Part shown: piece by piece, positions 12,810-25,062 of the stretch
How positions within the stretch are numbered: the first letter of the stretch is position 1
Layout of the letters: every line of letters begins with the position of its first letter
Assembly (NCBI GenBank): GCA_013400115.1
Contig: VXBP01002290.1
Coordinates: 682,001 to 746,000 of the forward strand
Length of the DNA: 64,000 nt
Source: Rhinopomastus cyanomelas
Taxonomy: Eukaryota > Chordata > Aves > Bucerotiformes > Rhinopomastidae
Direction of reading: 5' to 3'
Made by a program: the position numbers and the translations under genes
The notes under the pieces: model-generated
Database searches by the model: none
What the model was told of the DNA's origin: nothing
The model's input: only the letters and a program-made list of their open reading frames with translations

Positions 12810-14855
12810 TGAAGAAGTGCTCTAAGTTAAGTACTGATTTGCTTCTTCTCAATAGTAAAAAATCATTACTGTGCGTAAGAAGACAACTTAATGGGAAGTT
12901 TGTTCTTTAGAAAGCCCTGAAAGGAAACATTTAACTTTTTAAACAACACACTCCATTTTACCAAGGTGGTGTTTGAATGGTTTTAATGAATGAAAATCTA
13001 ATTTGCAATAAACTGAATATTTCCATTGTGTATGAAAGAAAGATTGCCCTTTTCTAATATGGAAATGTTGAGGCAGCTGTTTTAAAAAGCCATGGCAGAA
13101 GCACAGAGGTCTTTCTTTCACCCTGTTGGTGCAGTGTTTGAGCCAGGAGAGTAAAACTGAGCAGGCACAGTTTCCCAACAAATATTAATACTACCACTAC
13201 TATTACTACATCTTCTACTACTAATTAATTATTAATTAGAATATTAAGAATCACAAGAGCCATTAGACAGAGGTGACTGTAAAACCCTTTATCCTCTTTG
13301 AGTCATTCCTCAGGGCTAGCAGTACCTTTTGCTGTGTTTGTGGAACCCAGGGCAGCCCTGATTCCACCACTGTGGCTTCTTAGTGTGGCATCCGTAAAAG
13401 TGAAGAGCCACATCACACCATGCAGTGTATGGCTGCAGGTGGTTTTGGTTGGGCTAGGAAGGAGCATCCAGGCCAACCTCTGGGCCAATGATTTCTTGTA
13501 AATGATGAAATTAGTAGTAAGGACTCTCATGGTGTAATAAATTTCCGTATTAGCTTTCAAATGCAATGCAGCAGGTAGTAGTTTACCAGGCACACCCAGA
13601 CTTCCTTGTGAGGCTCATTTTGGGGATATTTTCTCAACTTGAACATTTCTTATTGGTGTTCATAAGGAAAAGCAGGATAAATAATCTGCTGTGTTTTGCA
13701 GAGATCGTGTAAGTCCACATTGTGTTTTATCTGGTTTCATACCAAGGCATTAGCACACACGATTGGCTCTTATTTGCAGTCTTGGCTCATTAAGGTGATG
13801 ACTTGATAAAGCAGGTTGTTGTCTTTACCTTGGGGGATCTCTTCTGGTTGATATATTGATACAGTGGGCAGACCTGTCGATACGCTCCTCTTTGTTCTCA
13901 GCAAGTGCTGCGGCATGTCCCACACTGTGATTTATGGTCCACACCTCGTGCAGCCTGCCAGCCCCAGCACAGTCTGTGCACTTGGCAGAGGTATCCAGGG
14001 TGTGTCTTGGGAAAAAGATGGGGTTGGGCCATGGGGAAAAGACTGGGGGAGGTTTCTGAAGAGACCCTCCATGTCCTTGTCTGTCCCTGACTCCTCTCAA
14101 GTGCTGGCAGGAGCTCAGGGAAGAGTTTATTCAGTGCCTCAAAGGGAGAACCCATTTCTTCAGTAAATCAGAAACTGCAATGGATTGAAGAGGTCCCAGA
14201 GGTCTATGAGGATGTCCTGGATAAACTTCCCTCAAGGAGAAGTTAAGAAAACACACAAAGAGTGCAGAGGGGTTATTTCACCCCAGCAGCAGGGTCGGGG
14301 GTTGGATGGCCCCAGCCTGCCACTTTGAGGCTTCGTTTTTCGTTTAGGGGCACAAACAGCCTCACCCTGGCAGCCCTGCACAGGGCTTGTGTCCTCTGCA
14401 GGGACAAGGTAGGTGTTGGAGACATCCCTAGCTGGGCAGATGGTGATGGTAAAGCTGGGTCTTGTGTGTTCAGCAGTGACACAAAGCAGGACTCTTTCAG
14501 GAGCACCTGTGGGGCAGGCATCTGCATGGAAGCTCTTGTCCCATCATGTTCCCTTGCCTGTTTGAGAAACTTGCATGTAATCCTGCTAAGCACCCAGAAC
14601 ACTTGTTTCCACAAAGGGCTGGCTTGGAAATTAATTAATGCCACATAGTGTTTGTTATATATTAGCAGTAAATAAATTTTTGGAGACAGAGTGCTGATAA
14701 AGAGCTATTTCTGGGGAGAGGAGGAGGTATTTGGCATCACTGCAGTGCACCAGAGCAGGTAGGGAAAACAGGCCACCTGTGGGAAAAGGCAGAAATACTC
14801 CAGAGCAGCCCCTTCCCTTCCCTCGTGTGCAAACTTGGTGCCAGAACGTCACCCG
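12810..14855. other. Non-coding stretch, one A/T microsatellite-like tract
   Basis: No gene is recognised. Four or five open frames of 85-128 codons overlap on both strands at 13.8-14.65 kb, which is typical of a moderately GC-rich chance region rather than a gene. A simple A/T-rich tract lies at 13.18-13.25 kb. Confidence 0.55.
13182..13250 (+). repeat. Degenerate (TAC/TTA)n simple repeat
   Basis: A run of ACTACC, ACTACT, ATTACTACA, TCTACTACT then TTAATTATTAATTAG. It is a decayed trinucleotide tract grading into an A/T-only tract with several TTAATTA palindromes. Confidence 0.75.
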
Positions 14856-14859
14856 TCCC

Positions 14860-15480
14860 TCCCCAATGATAAAAGGACAACTTAAATTATTAATAATAAT
14901 CTGAGTCTCGATGTGACTACTAAATAATTTTCAGTTAGACATTATGTAAATTTGAAGTAATTTTTTTACTGGTCATGCATAATAAAATAACTATGGTGAT
15001 TAATTTTTCACCCTCGGAGTGTAATTAAGATCATTCGGGAGGTTTGGGCTGATATACCATCCTATAAATCACAGTGCAAGCCACTGAAAAAATAACTGCC
15101 TAGTCTTCAGATTAGATAACGATATTTTGGGGATGGAAATCTTGCTGACAGATAGTCACCCAGGTTGTCCTAATCAGGAGGGTGATTGGCCTTGGGAGCA
15201 CTGAAATGATATACGCTGGCTATTAAGATACGCGGTTTAGTGTGCGCTTTTCTGGGTTTTATTTTAGGGATGGACTCATTCCATCATCTATATTCCTGCA
15301 TAACTCTTTGCAGAATAAGTAGAGCGTTGTTCGACGTTAGCCTAATCGGCTTTTAAAGCCAATGCAACTAAACTGTCCGAGGGGATAAAGTGAGTAGTAT
15401 CAGGTCACATTTTATTCCAGAATAAATGGGTCCAGGTGCGGTGTTTCGCAGGAGCAGCCTCTGTGCTTTGAATGCACAAC
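14860..15480. promoter_or_regulatory. Candidate conserved non-coding regulatory element (enhancer-like)
   Basis: An A/T-rich block of about 600 bases with no repeat resemblance and no long open frame. It carries many homeodomain-type cores, for example TAATTA at 15022-15027, GATTAATTTT just before it, CTAATCAGG near 15170 and CTAATCGGCTTTT near 15341. It also has a TALE-type TGACAG at 15146-15151 and GATA cores near 15113-15122. I count about 14 CpGs between 15000 and 15460, close to the number expected without CpG decay; methylated A/T-rich bird non-coding DNA normally loses most of them. Retained CpGs plus clustered developmental-factor cores suggest constraint. The target gene and activity are unknown, and conservation itself is not visible from one sequence. 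Confidence 0.4.
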
Positions 15481-15489
15481 ATTAGTTTG

Positions 15490-17190
15490 AATGATTGCTC
15501 AGGCTTAGACAAGCCTGTGTTTCCCAGTCTCAGCAGATACATGGGGCAGTGTTGATGATGGTTATTATAGTTGCAGCCTCTGCAGAGTCCTCAGAGCTCC
15601 TGCAACACGTCCCAAGTCCACACCAAGGAGCTGCTTTCTCATGCATATGCAGTTTTCATAGTCTGGAGCAAAATGAGCAACATGCTGATATGGTGGGGAA
15701 AAAATGCTATGAAAGTGTGTCCAGTCTGGCAGTAAATGGGATGCACAGTTTTCTCTCTGGTTGCTCTGGGTGCCTTCAGTGTGATTGGGCTGTGCTCACC
15801 TACTGCTCTGCCCCACAAGTTAGTGCAAGTCGGCAGGATGTGTCAGTACACAGGATGGACCCTGACTCATGGGGAAAGCTCGAATGGAAAACGTTGCCAT
15901 CCTCCTACAAATACTTGTGGGTTTTCCTGTGTAATTTCTTCTTCTTCTTTTTTTTTTTCATTTTAAATAAATCAGGAGTTTAGCAATAAAAACTAATCCT
16001 GAAAGGAAGTGGTACAGGTGAGCCCTGTAGAATTTCACACCATGTCTATGAACAGAAACTCTTTTCAGGACAGTCAACTAGATTTGAAAAAAAATAAGGT
16101 GGAAGGCAGTTTCCTTGATGCCCAGAAAGTAAAGCATAAAATGACCATGTTGCTAAATCCTGTAGGAGTTACCCCAGAGTTAGGAAATAACAAGAAGGTA
16201 CTGCTCTGGAGTACATTTCCTTAAATTCTCCTGCTCTATTCTGGAATGCAGTTGTTGCAATTCAGTTGCTTTCTGAGGAGCAATCAAGTGATAACTACTG
16301 TCTTTTACATTCACACCCTGTATTTCTCCTGCCTAGTTGTGAAGGGCAGGCAAATTCTGACTTACCTTTCAGTTTCCTTGCTATAAATCCAGAGTAACCC
16401 AGTTTAGATCAGCCAGTAGTTTTCAGTCCTACCTGTGAAACGTGTCATTCCAAAGGAATGACTCTGGATTTTATCACACAGGGCTGGCCCACAGTGTGTG
16501 AAGAGATGGTCTGCATTAATTACACCAAACCACTCCCTTGACTGAAGCCTCTTCAGCAGCACTAATGCAACAGGCAGCAATTCTCACTGTGGCATCAGGG
16601 AAAAGAGAACATCAAGGGAATAATTAACATATAATTTAGCAGTTAGACTGGGATCTAGGTGGGTTTCTGCATTAAGTAATCACTTACAGAAGTGGGCATG
16701 GTTGGGGCTGCCCACTCTGCTCAGCTCCACAAGGCCAGGCCCACCACCCTCCAACTCCTCCACAGCCAGGGGAAAGCAGCTCTGTTAATAGTGTGTGAGA
16801 GGGTTGTGTCTGGGAACATCGTAAGGACATTCTTTGGACACTGAAGGAGATGTGGGGATGCAGGCACACCCATACACTCAGGCATCTCACTTAAACATCT
16901 CAGTGTAAATGGCTTTAGAGACCTCTTGATTTTCTTTGAAGCTGAGTATCTCAGTATAATCCTCCTTAAAAATATGTTGAAGGTTTGTGGTTTGTGTTGG
17001 AAAAAATGGCCAACTAGTAGACAAGGCTCTTCTGGAGAAATATGGTTTGCTCTACCCTGTTCTTGGTCACTAATTCCTGTGTTGTCTAAGTTTAAGTACC
17101 AATCCATGATGAAGCAGTGGGACCTTCCCTGCCAAGTGACTGTCTTCAGTGCTTCGTCACCTGCCATCAACTCGTGGCAACTCATCTCCT
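15490..17190. other. Non-coding stretch, no recognisable gene
   Basis: Open frames of 162 codons (15495-15983 plus) and 154 codons (16721-17185 minus) lie here. The first runs into a homopolymer-encoded polyphenylalanine tail at a T tract. Neither has a recognisable domain or usable codon pattern. I treat both as chance frames. Nothing else is identified. Confidence 0.55.
15937..15958 (+). repeat. (TTC)n/poly-T tract
   Basis: TTCTTCTTC followed by an uninterrupted T run. Simple sequence; it creates the polyphenylalanine end of the local chance open frame. Confidence 0.9.
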
Positions 17191-17191
17191 G

Positions 17192-17283
17192 AGGGATCTA
17201 GTGGGCATGGTGGCATTGGGTTGATGGTCGGGTTTCATGAGCTTATAGGTCTCTTTCAACCCGAGTTACTCTATGATTTGGGA
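17192..17283 (+). repeat. CR1 LINE 3' tail
   Basis: GAGGGATCTAGTGGGCATGG opens the match. It continues with GTTGATGGTCGG, ATAGGTCTCTTTCAACCCGA and ends in TTACTCTATGATTTGGGATT. The order ggttggactcgatgatcttagaggtctTTTCCAACC then TTCTATGATTC is the CR1 3' untranslated end. Only the last 90 bases remain, a normal result of 5' truncation during insertion. The copy is moderately diverged. Confidence 0.85.
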
Positions 17284-17284
17284 T

Positions 17285-19660
17285 TTTACATCCCCATCCT
17301 GTAGTTCTGTGGACTTAAAGCTAGTTAAGATGGTTGAACCATAAGAACAAAGTCTGCAGCTTTCTGTTTGGAAAAGGTTTTTGATGAAGCTCCATAATCT
17401 TTCCTGCTTGCAAAGTCAGAGACAGGTGGTGGCTCAAGCTCCCTGCTGTGCTCGCTAGTGCGTTCATAGCCATCTCCTGAACCCAGGTCCCTCTTGTGCT
17501 TCTCTTCCCCACTCAGACCCAGCAGCCTTGGCTTTCCCTGGGGTTTGGCTCCTCCCCAAGGAGAGTGAATAGCTTCAACATTTTTTAAATCCTAGATGCA
17601 GATTCTGGCTTTGATAATTTATTGCCGTGTGAAGCATCTTTTTGATTTCTGCAGCCTCCTGCTGTGTCTCTTTCTCCCCCAGCACAGCCAGGGGGATGCA
17701 GCCAAGGAGTTCCACTGGCTATGCAGCCCCCACTGCCTGTTGCAGGCAGCTGCTTCCGAGACTAACTTCTGTTGCTGACTTTCCGGTCCCTTTGTTCAGC
17801 CATTTAAATTTTCTGTTATTGTTTTAGCCTGTCTGCAAATATATTTGTTTTTCTTCCAGAATAGCCTCTGCTTGCTCAATTAGCGAGAGAGCTCTTTGGG
17901 GATAGAGAGTGCTGTAGCTCTATTTCCACCACGACTAATGCTCCTGGAGCATCTGGCTTCTGTCCAGAGAGGACGGTCCCCTGCCATCCTCACACCGAGT
18001 GTTGCTGAATGCCTTCCCGCATGTGTTGCTGTGTGGCGCCTTGCAGAAAAGGAGCTTTGGTGGCACAAGGGTCTAAACATCTTGCTGCTCGACAGGCTGA
18101 TCTGGACTGTCCCAAGTGACAACTTTAGATGCAATTTTTGCTCCCTGCCCTATTGGGTCAATACTGTGTTTTCCCCACACATGGGCTCTTTCACCATCTG
18201 ATTTTTTTATTTATTTTGTCTTACTTAAAGTTTTCTCTGCTTTGTTTAGAGCAGAGGTTATGAGGATACAAGTTGAACCTCTCACATGTTGGGAGGGAAA
18301 GGAGAGTGCTGGCTGCTGTAACACTGGAAATGCCTTTGGAGGTTTGTGTCCCACCCACTCTGATCAGATCTGAGCCCTGGCCTGAGATACCCACCCTCGG
18401 CTAGGACCTGGACACAGCCCACACTGCGCAGGAGGGGTTTGTAGAAATAAACCTTGATCTGAAAGGCACCACCATGCCAGTCCCCAGGGCAGATCCAGAG
18501 ACTGTCCCCAGCCTGCCCTGCAGTCATCTCTAGCCACCACAGGACAGGACACTGCGGAGGGCTGCCCTTCTGCTGCCTAGTGACCTGCAGGGAAACCCTG
18601 CAGAAGGGGCTGCAGAGGGCTCGGTCATTCCATCTGCATTCAGTCTTTGCCCAGACGCAGGATGAAGAATTTCTCCTCTCGGGGGTTTGTGGCACTTTTT
18701 ATCACTATTTTCCCTGGTTTGCAGTCTATTTTAATTGTGGGTTTGCCCTTACAAGCTGGGGGCTAAAGCCTAGTAGAAAATTTTACAGTGATGCTTACAA
18801 AATCTTCATAAGGCTCAGGGGCTACTTCAGCATGACATTCCCAAACAGTTCTTCTTACTGAGCCCAGCCTGTTCCCTTATACATGCTGCATTCTGTGGCA
18901 TGAGGGCTAAGCCAGGGGAGCTGCTGCCTTCTCAAGGTCTTTAGCCACCATGAACAAATGAATGTCTTGGCTTGACATGAGCGCAGGTAAATACTAGGAC
19001 ACCTTCTGGAGTCTTGTGGCTTGGCTGACCTGTTTTGGCCTAAACCTGGCCAGAACATGCTTTGTTTTTTCGGGACAGAAGTCATTCCTGCATGGGACAC
19101 TCACTGTTTGGGGACATGGCATTAGGATCATGTTCACAAGACCCATCTCTCACAAGATCCTGTGATCTCTTTGAAAACCCTGACCTGTCTGGGTGGGGAG
19201 GCTCATGAGCTGGCTGGTAGCACAGGGGTGACATTTGCCCTTACTGGAACCGGGTAGTTGTTGGAGCTTGTTATTTGCTTTATGTGATTGATCACATCTT
19301 TATGGCACACAACGCTGCTTGCGAAATGGCCCTTTTGTGTGTCAGACTGACTCACTGTGACCTGATGGAGATGTAAGGGGATCTTAAGGAACAACTGAAA
19401 TTCTCAGAGAACCATGGTAATTTTTTTTGTAGTCCAAAGGCCTTTGTTAGCTGACAGGAACAGGGCACAGTGCTCTATGGGACCAATAGGGTCCCTGGGG
19501 ATGGCTGTCGACATGGCACCTGCTGAAAAGCTCCACCCTGTAGCCTCTGTCTCACCAAAGTGAGTCCGTCCATGCCAGAGTTATTTGGTGGAAGAGGGTG
19601 AGGGAACAGCTCTGATTTTCCCTGCTTTGCTGCACCCTCAGAGAGGTCAGTGTGAGCCAC
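17285..19660. other. Non-coding stretch, no recognisable gene
   Basis: Nothing recognisable. The longest open frame is 137 codons (18282-18695 minus), rich in Cys, Trp and Arg with no domain and overlapped by other frames. There is no CpG cluster and no simple repeat of note. Confidence 0.55.
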
Positions 19661-19661
19661 A

Positions 19662-19985
19662 TCACAGAATCACAGAATCATTAGGGATTGGAAGGGACCT
19701 CAAAAGATCATCTAGTCCAATCCCCCTGCTACAGCAGGATCACCCAGACCAAGTCATACAGTCAGTCTGGGTTAGAAGGGAACACAGGATCATCCAGTTC
19801 CAACTCCCCTGCCATGGGCAGGGACACCCCACCCTTCATCAGGCTGGCCAAAGCCCCATCCAGCCNACCTCCTGCGATCTGCTGGCCACACTTCTCCTGA
19901 TGCAGTTCAGGATCTGGTTTGCCTTCTGGGCTGCAAGTGCACACTACTGGCTCATGTTGAGCTTTTCGTCCACAAATGTCACATC
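19662..19985 (-). mobile_element. CR1 LINE, internally deleted, with one N at the junction
   Basis: Bases 19664-19865 are the reverse complement of the 3' end of a young CR1 subfamily. They match the copy ending at 44935 at about 97 percent by eye over 200 bases, including the paired AATCACAGAATCACAGAATCAT tail. Bases 19867-19985 are, in the same orientation, CR1 ORF2 sequence from further upstream: the reverse strand encodes DEKLNMSQ, a stop, then CALAAQKANQILNCIRRSVASRS. In a complete CR1 these two parts are separated by roughly 400-450 bases, which are missing here. The missing piece falls exactly at the single ambiguous base, 19866, so either the element carries a deletion or the assembly lost sequence. 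Confidence 0.9.
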
Positions 19986-19989
19986 ACAA

Positions 19990-22480
19990 TGTCACTGAGA
20001 CCCCGAGTGTGCAGTGAATGTGCATCCTTCACACTGCAGCTGATTTGTCTGTAGGAATTCAGCATCTAAACCTGATTCTGCAGTTCTTTCCCCACTTGCT
20101 TTTGCTAGTCAGCGTGCACGAGGTCTGCCTTTACCTTATGAAGAGCATAAATGGAGGTCTTTGCAGCTCCACTGGAGTCTTCAGGCACTTGCTTAGTGTT
20201 AATGCTGGGACTGAGAAAACCAACTGGCTGGCTCATGGCCTGCTGAGACTACAGAGACAGAGTTACTGCGGGGGTGGCCTTTATCCCAGCAACATCTTCC
20301 TATCACTGCTGAAGCGATGCTCCCCTTACATGTCAGCGCTCAGTGTATCTACTGCACACAGACCAGCTACTGACAATGACTGCTGCAGTGAAAGATGCCC
20401 TTCAATTAATGTTCTACAAAACAAGTCTTCTGAAAATGGATCTGTGCTTAGAGCCAGGAGCTCCTGCATATGCTGTAGGGCTGCTGCTGTGCGGAGGGGC
20501 TTCTTGTGTACATCGTTTGCGCTACTCAGGCTTAAGCATCTGACACTGGGTGGTGCAACTGGTTTCTTGGATTACATGTGGTGAAAACACCACTACCTTG
20601 CACACCAAGGCCCTTCTGAGCAAAAATTATCTGCAGAGTGACACGGGCTCTGCTTGGGTGGGATCTGACCCTTGGATCTGATCTGACTCTCTTTAGTGAG
20701 GCCCCTTGTTGGGTACCTGTATGACAAGCGCATGCGGGTGTTTGGATGGCCCTGGCTGCATCCATCGCTGTGCACAGGCGGAAAACCAACAACAACAGGA
20801 AACTGCAGTGAAAGAGATAGAGACCTGAAATGAGTTCAGAGTTGGCCCTTTTGTCTGAATTAAACAGTCAGCCCTGCCTTCCCTTCTCTCTCCAGAAAGC
20901 CTCGTCATGATCCCAGCACTGAAGGGTGCATGGACTGCAGGTTTGAGTCTCCCTGTCCCTTTGCTTTGCTTTGACCCTGGCAGTGACAAGCACACTGGTC
21001 CATCTAACTCTTGTCACTTGTCATGGAAGACAGAAGAGAAAAATGATCTGGTACTCAAATCTTGGTGTTAAAATGAATTAAGGAGTGTCTCAGAAAACTG
21101 AAAGCAGCCCTGCCTGCAGTGTACCCAGCTCTGCACGGGATTTAGTGTTCCTCTTAACACCCGTGAAAACTGGCTCCATGCACCTCGGGCAGAGCCAAGG
21201 CGAGGTACTTGGCAGCCAGGTCTGTTAATGCGTTGCCTTTGAGTCCTGCCTGAGGTTGGGCTCAAGAAGACAGATGATCCATCGTTTAACACTTGTTCGT
21301 CTGGCTCTGCTGACTACAACGAAATGCTTTTGTTTTACCAGGGAAGCCCAAGCACTGCATAGACCGCCTCATGCTGTGAACTTTAAGGGTCTGAGTGCTG
21401 ACGGTGGATGAGAATCCAGCCCAGCCCTATGCCAATGGCTGTCCCTGTAGGAACCAGTGCAGCACCAGGTATATTTCTACTCTTTAACAAACACAATAAC
21501 CAAGAAGTCTCCTGCACAGGTGTCATAACCCCATGGGATTCTTCTCTAAGAAATCACAGCAGCACAAATTCCCCTTGTTCACTCCAGTCCGTGGTGAGTC
21601 CCAGCCTTGTGGTGCAACTTATCTGAGCCCTCACTCACATCAGGCCATTGCCTTTCCTTTAAGAAAGTGCATGAATGTCCATGTTGATGAGAGCTGAACC
21701 TGCACGTGAATCTGCAGGGTGAGACTTGCTATCGGGTGCTAGAAGCACCACAAGAGCAGCAAGATCAACTGGAGGCAGCAGTGCTTGCTTTGCATTGATC
21801 AGTAATTCCTTTTTTCCAGTGTTTCCTTGAGAAAATAAACCAAACAAATTCAGAACTCTACCAAAGGAAATTATATTGCAGACTGAAACAAGTATTTCCT
21901 ATTTTGAAATACTCTTTCCAGGCTGGGGAGGCAGTCTGCTCTGGTAGCAGAAGGCCTGTCAAACAGTAACCCAAAAGGTTGGGACTTTAAATGGGAAGAA
22001 GAGACAAGCAACTGCTGCACATGTTCAGGACAGTCTTGGCTCCTGCTTATTTCTCTGAGCATCTCCGTGGTGAGGGTTAATAGGGATGAGGATGTGTCAG
22101 CCCTATGCCAGGTAGTGGATTTCAGCCTGCAGCAGCACCGGCTTTTGTGATTTTACCGCAAATTTTGTTTCAGTTGTTTTTCAAAGCTCTGATTCCTCAT
22201 ACCCTGTAATTACATGTGAGTTGCAGCTTTCTTTACAAGCTGAAGGTAAATTGACAACTTTTGTGATTGCACAGAATAGCTTGAAAACAACCAAAAATTT
22301 TTAAAGGGAAGACGGGTAAATAGAGGAAACCCAAAATTACTCGTCTTTGAAATCTCAAGATTTTTAAGGCAAACTCGTGATTTTGTGCGCCAGGACAGGA
22401 CTGCTAAGTGCTTAGTACTGGCAATGCTGTGTTTATTTTCCGTGCTTGGATTTCTGCAGGGCTTCACACATGTTATGAAA
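19990..22480. other. Non-coding stretch, no recognisable gene
   Basis: This holds the longest non-repeat open frame of the window, 188 codons at 20018-20584 plus. It begins right after the CR1 fragment, has no domain, and contains Leu/Ser/Cys-rich sequence typical of chance frames. AACCTGATTCTGCAGTTCTT near 20065 may be another scrap of the palindromic TTGACTTCAATGG family. Nothing else is identified. Confidence 0.5.
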
Positions 22481-22484
22481 AATG

Positions 22485-23210
22485 CAGTATTTTCTGTTAT
22501 TTCTTAAAAGGAAGCAGATCGCTCTGTTGGACGAGCTCCAAGCCAGACTGTAACGTGCAATAAAGATCCTATAGCGCTCTGTGACAGACTACAAAAGGCT
22601 GAGATGTTGCTCTACCAGCACAAACCCCAGGCACGTTACGGAGGAAGAGAATTATAAGGTATAGTGCTTGTGTTTACAGGGGAAAGAGAAAGAAAAACCA
22701 TACCCTCTGTGTGTGCGTGTGTGTGTGCACGTGTGCGTGCGTGTGTGTGTGTACTCTCAATTGACATTACAGAAGCAAAATTGAATTAGACCTTTATAAA
22801 TAAAATCCACATATGCTGATTTATGTGATATTTATTTCTCAGCCTTTGAAATGATGGCTGCCTTCACTTTGCAAACCTGTCATTTGCAGACATCAGGTCT
22901 GTAATTCACGAACTGGCGCAACCAGAGGTTTGTGGATTTGAGTCTGACAAATGCCAGTCCCAGTGTATCTGTTTCAGAGGCACATGCTGGGATTCCCAGT
23001 GAAGGCAGAGGAAGCAAAAGGCATCTCTAATGGCTTTAATTTTTTTTCAGATGTGTAATTATAAAGATTAAGTCTCTTGTTTTGTTCATTAAAAAACACT
23101 CTAATGTAATATATAATTATAACCAAAGAGAAGATGTATGGTCTTTGTAGGCTCCATCTAAGCGTCCGCTTCCCTAGAGGGAATACTTCTTGCTATATTT
23201 GCAAAAAATA
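22485..23210. promoter_or_regulatory. Possible conserved non-coding block flanking a TG repeat
   Basis: Unique sequence on both sides of the TG microsatellite. The left flank (22510-22640) keeps about six CpGs. The right flank (22790-23130) is A/T-rich with TTTATGTGATATTTATTT, CATTTGCAGA and several TAAT cores. There is no open frame longer than about 60 codons. It resembles enhancer-type sequence but the evidence is weak. Confidence 0.25.
22709..22752 (+). repeat. (TG)n microsatellite
   Basis: A TG dinucleotide run of about 22 units interrupted by CG and CA steps (GTGCGTGTG, GTGCACGTGTGCGTGCGTG). The alternating purine-pyrimidine pattern could adopt Z-DNA. The C interruptions indicate an ageing, partly stabilised array. 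Confidence 0.95.
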
Positions 23211-24329
23211 TGTGATTAGTACCCAAGTCATGAGTGAGAACTAAGAGCGACTGGAACACAAGACTTTCTCATGTGAGACAGAACTCAGGACTGGATCAAG
23301 ACCTAACTAAATCGTGCATATGAAAGGCTAGACTGAGGTGCCTCTGCTCACACTAATGAAGTGCATGGCGTTGCTGCACCATGGACTTCCACTTCTTTGC
23401 CCAAGCACTGAGAACAAGTTAAACACCTAGTTTCTTCTCCAGCCCTGAGCAGGTTTGGAGGTTGCTGATTCAAGGGTGATTTCTTGATGTGGTTTGAGCT
23501 ACCTTACAGTTTGCTGCTGCTGGAAGAGGGAGACCCTGTTCTTCCATCTGCTTCTTAGCTTCTGGCCATGTATTCCTGCTAGTCAGGCTTTGTCACTCAA
23601 ACCAGTGGATGGGCCACAGGATCCTCTTGTGAAGTCCTCAGCTTCTACTTGGACACCTTGCCTGCCAGACACATCTCAGCACACACTTCCCCAGTACTAC
23701 TACTTCATTTTTTGCAGTTCCAGCATTGCCTCCAGCTGCCACATAGACCTCTGCAGGGATTAAATACATAAGGACTTGCCACCAGCGAATCAGCAGTGTT
23801 ACGTGGAAGGTCTTGAGGAAAGTGGTGGCTCAGGGCGAACCTGAGCATCAGGTTCTCCTTTCACCCCTCTAAAACCACAGCAACTTGAAAAGAACAGGCC
23901 TGTTCCAGTTGTAGAAATAGGAGCTCAGCTGAAGACAAAGAAGTGGTACCAGTTTTTAGCCACATCTAACTGAAGGTAAATTGGATTTCCAACTTTGAAG
24001 TAGAATCCATAATGGACCAAGACATGCAGCAGGGCTCTTACTGGAGAGTCCATTCTGCTGCTGACCAAAAGGAGCCCACAACAACTAGTTTTGACTACAA
24101 ATTAAGAAATTGGTTGTAACCATTTTAGCCTCTGCTATGGGGGATGTAGAAGGTTGTGACGGGTCAGCAGTTTAATTTTACCTCCAGTCCTAAATACAGG
24201 TTTATTTAATCTCTTATGGAGATTGGATTGTATTTTGCTATGGAGCCTTCACATCACAGAGCCCAGCATTCCTCCCTAAGTAAATAGGTAGAGGTTGAAT
24301 GAGGCAGCTCTACCAAAGTGGGACTGTCA

Positions 24330-25060
24330 CTAGATGATGGCTCTGTCTCTGCGATATTGAAAACAGACATCGAGGCACTTCTCACTAACACATTCCATCA
24401 ATGCTAGAGACTTGTCATGCAGGGAGCAAACACCGCGGGAAGCAAAGGAAGCATTTACAATTTGCTGCCGTGAAAGGAGACAAGATAAATCAATAGGAAC
24501 TAAATTAGCACAGCCAGCGGCCCTCACACCTACTTTGGAAACTCTATTAAAATCCATGGCCTAGAATTTGCAGGAGGGATTATACGCGTGAAGGGTGAGT
24601 CAAGATTTTAGTGTGAGCTAATGTAAGTGACACCCACTTCTCAAACTGCCTGAAAGCACTTACTGCCAGAATACGCTGCCAAAGACAAGTGTTCTAGTAA
24701 GTATTTGCTGGCTGTCATTGGCCTCAGATAAATACATTGGGAGGGGAGAAGTGGAGGAGTCAATCAAAAGATAACACCGAGTAAAGCTCAGTTGCATAAC
24801 ACAACGAGAAGTCAAATTTAACCAAAGCTGAACATATGTCTGAACACTGGGAGCACAGTTAGAAGTGTGAAGGCCCAATCAGGATCCAGAGAGAGTGAGA
24901 TTTGACAACACTGCACAGGAACAAGATCTGACGAACACCTCTGTGATTGAGTTGGTTGTGTTACTGTGCTGCTCTCGGGTGACCTTTGTAATGCAACTCA
25001 AATAATATCTGACCTAGGCGTTTGGAGAGCTTCGTAGATTTATGACAGCATCCCACTGAC
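24330..25060. promoter_or_regulatory. Candidate conserved non-coding block
   Basis: Unique sequence with retained CpGs (CACCGCGGG near 24433, AGCGGCC near 24518, TACGCGTGAAG near 24583), GATA and TAAATCAATAGG cores near 24484, and no repeat signature. The longest open frames are about 75 codons on the minus strand. It reads like regulatory rather than decayed neutral DNA, but no alignment supports this. Confidence 0.3.
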
Positions 25061-25062
25061 AC

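Noticed and set aside
15495..15983. 162-codon plus-strand frame next to the enhancer-like block
   Set aside because: The C-terminus is a polyphenylalanine tract from a T run and nothing in the remainder resembles a known protein. A 76-codon frame overlaps it.
16721..17185. 154-codon minus frame next to a CR1 tail
   Set aside because: No motif and no splice context. Consistent with a chance frame.
20018..20584. 188-codon plus-strand open frame, the longest outside CR1
   Set aside because: It starts right beside a CR1 fragment, has no domain or family motif and no splice or promoter support, and about one frame of this length is expected by chance in 64 kb read in six frames.
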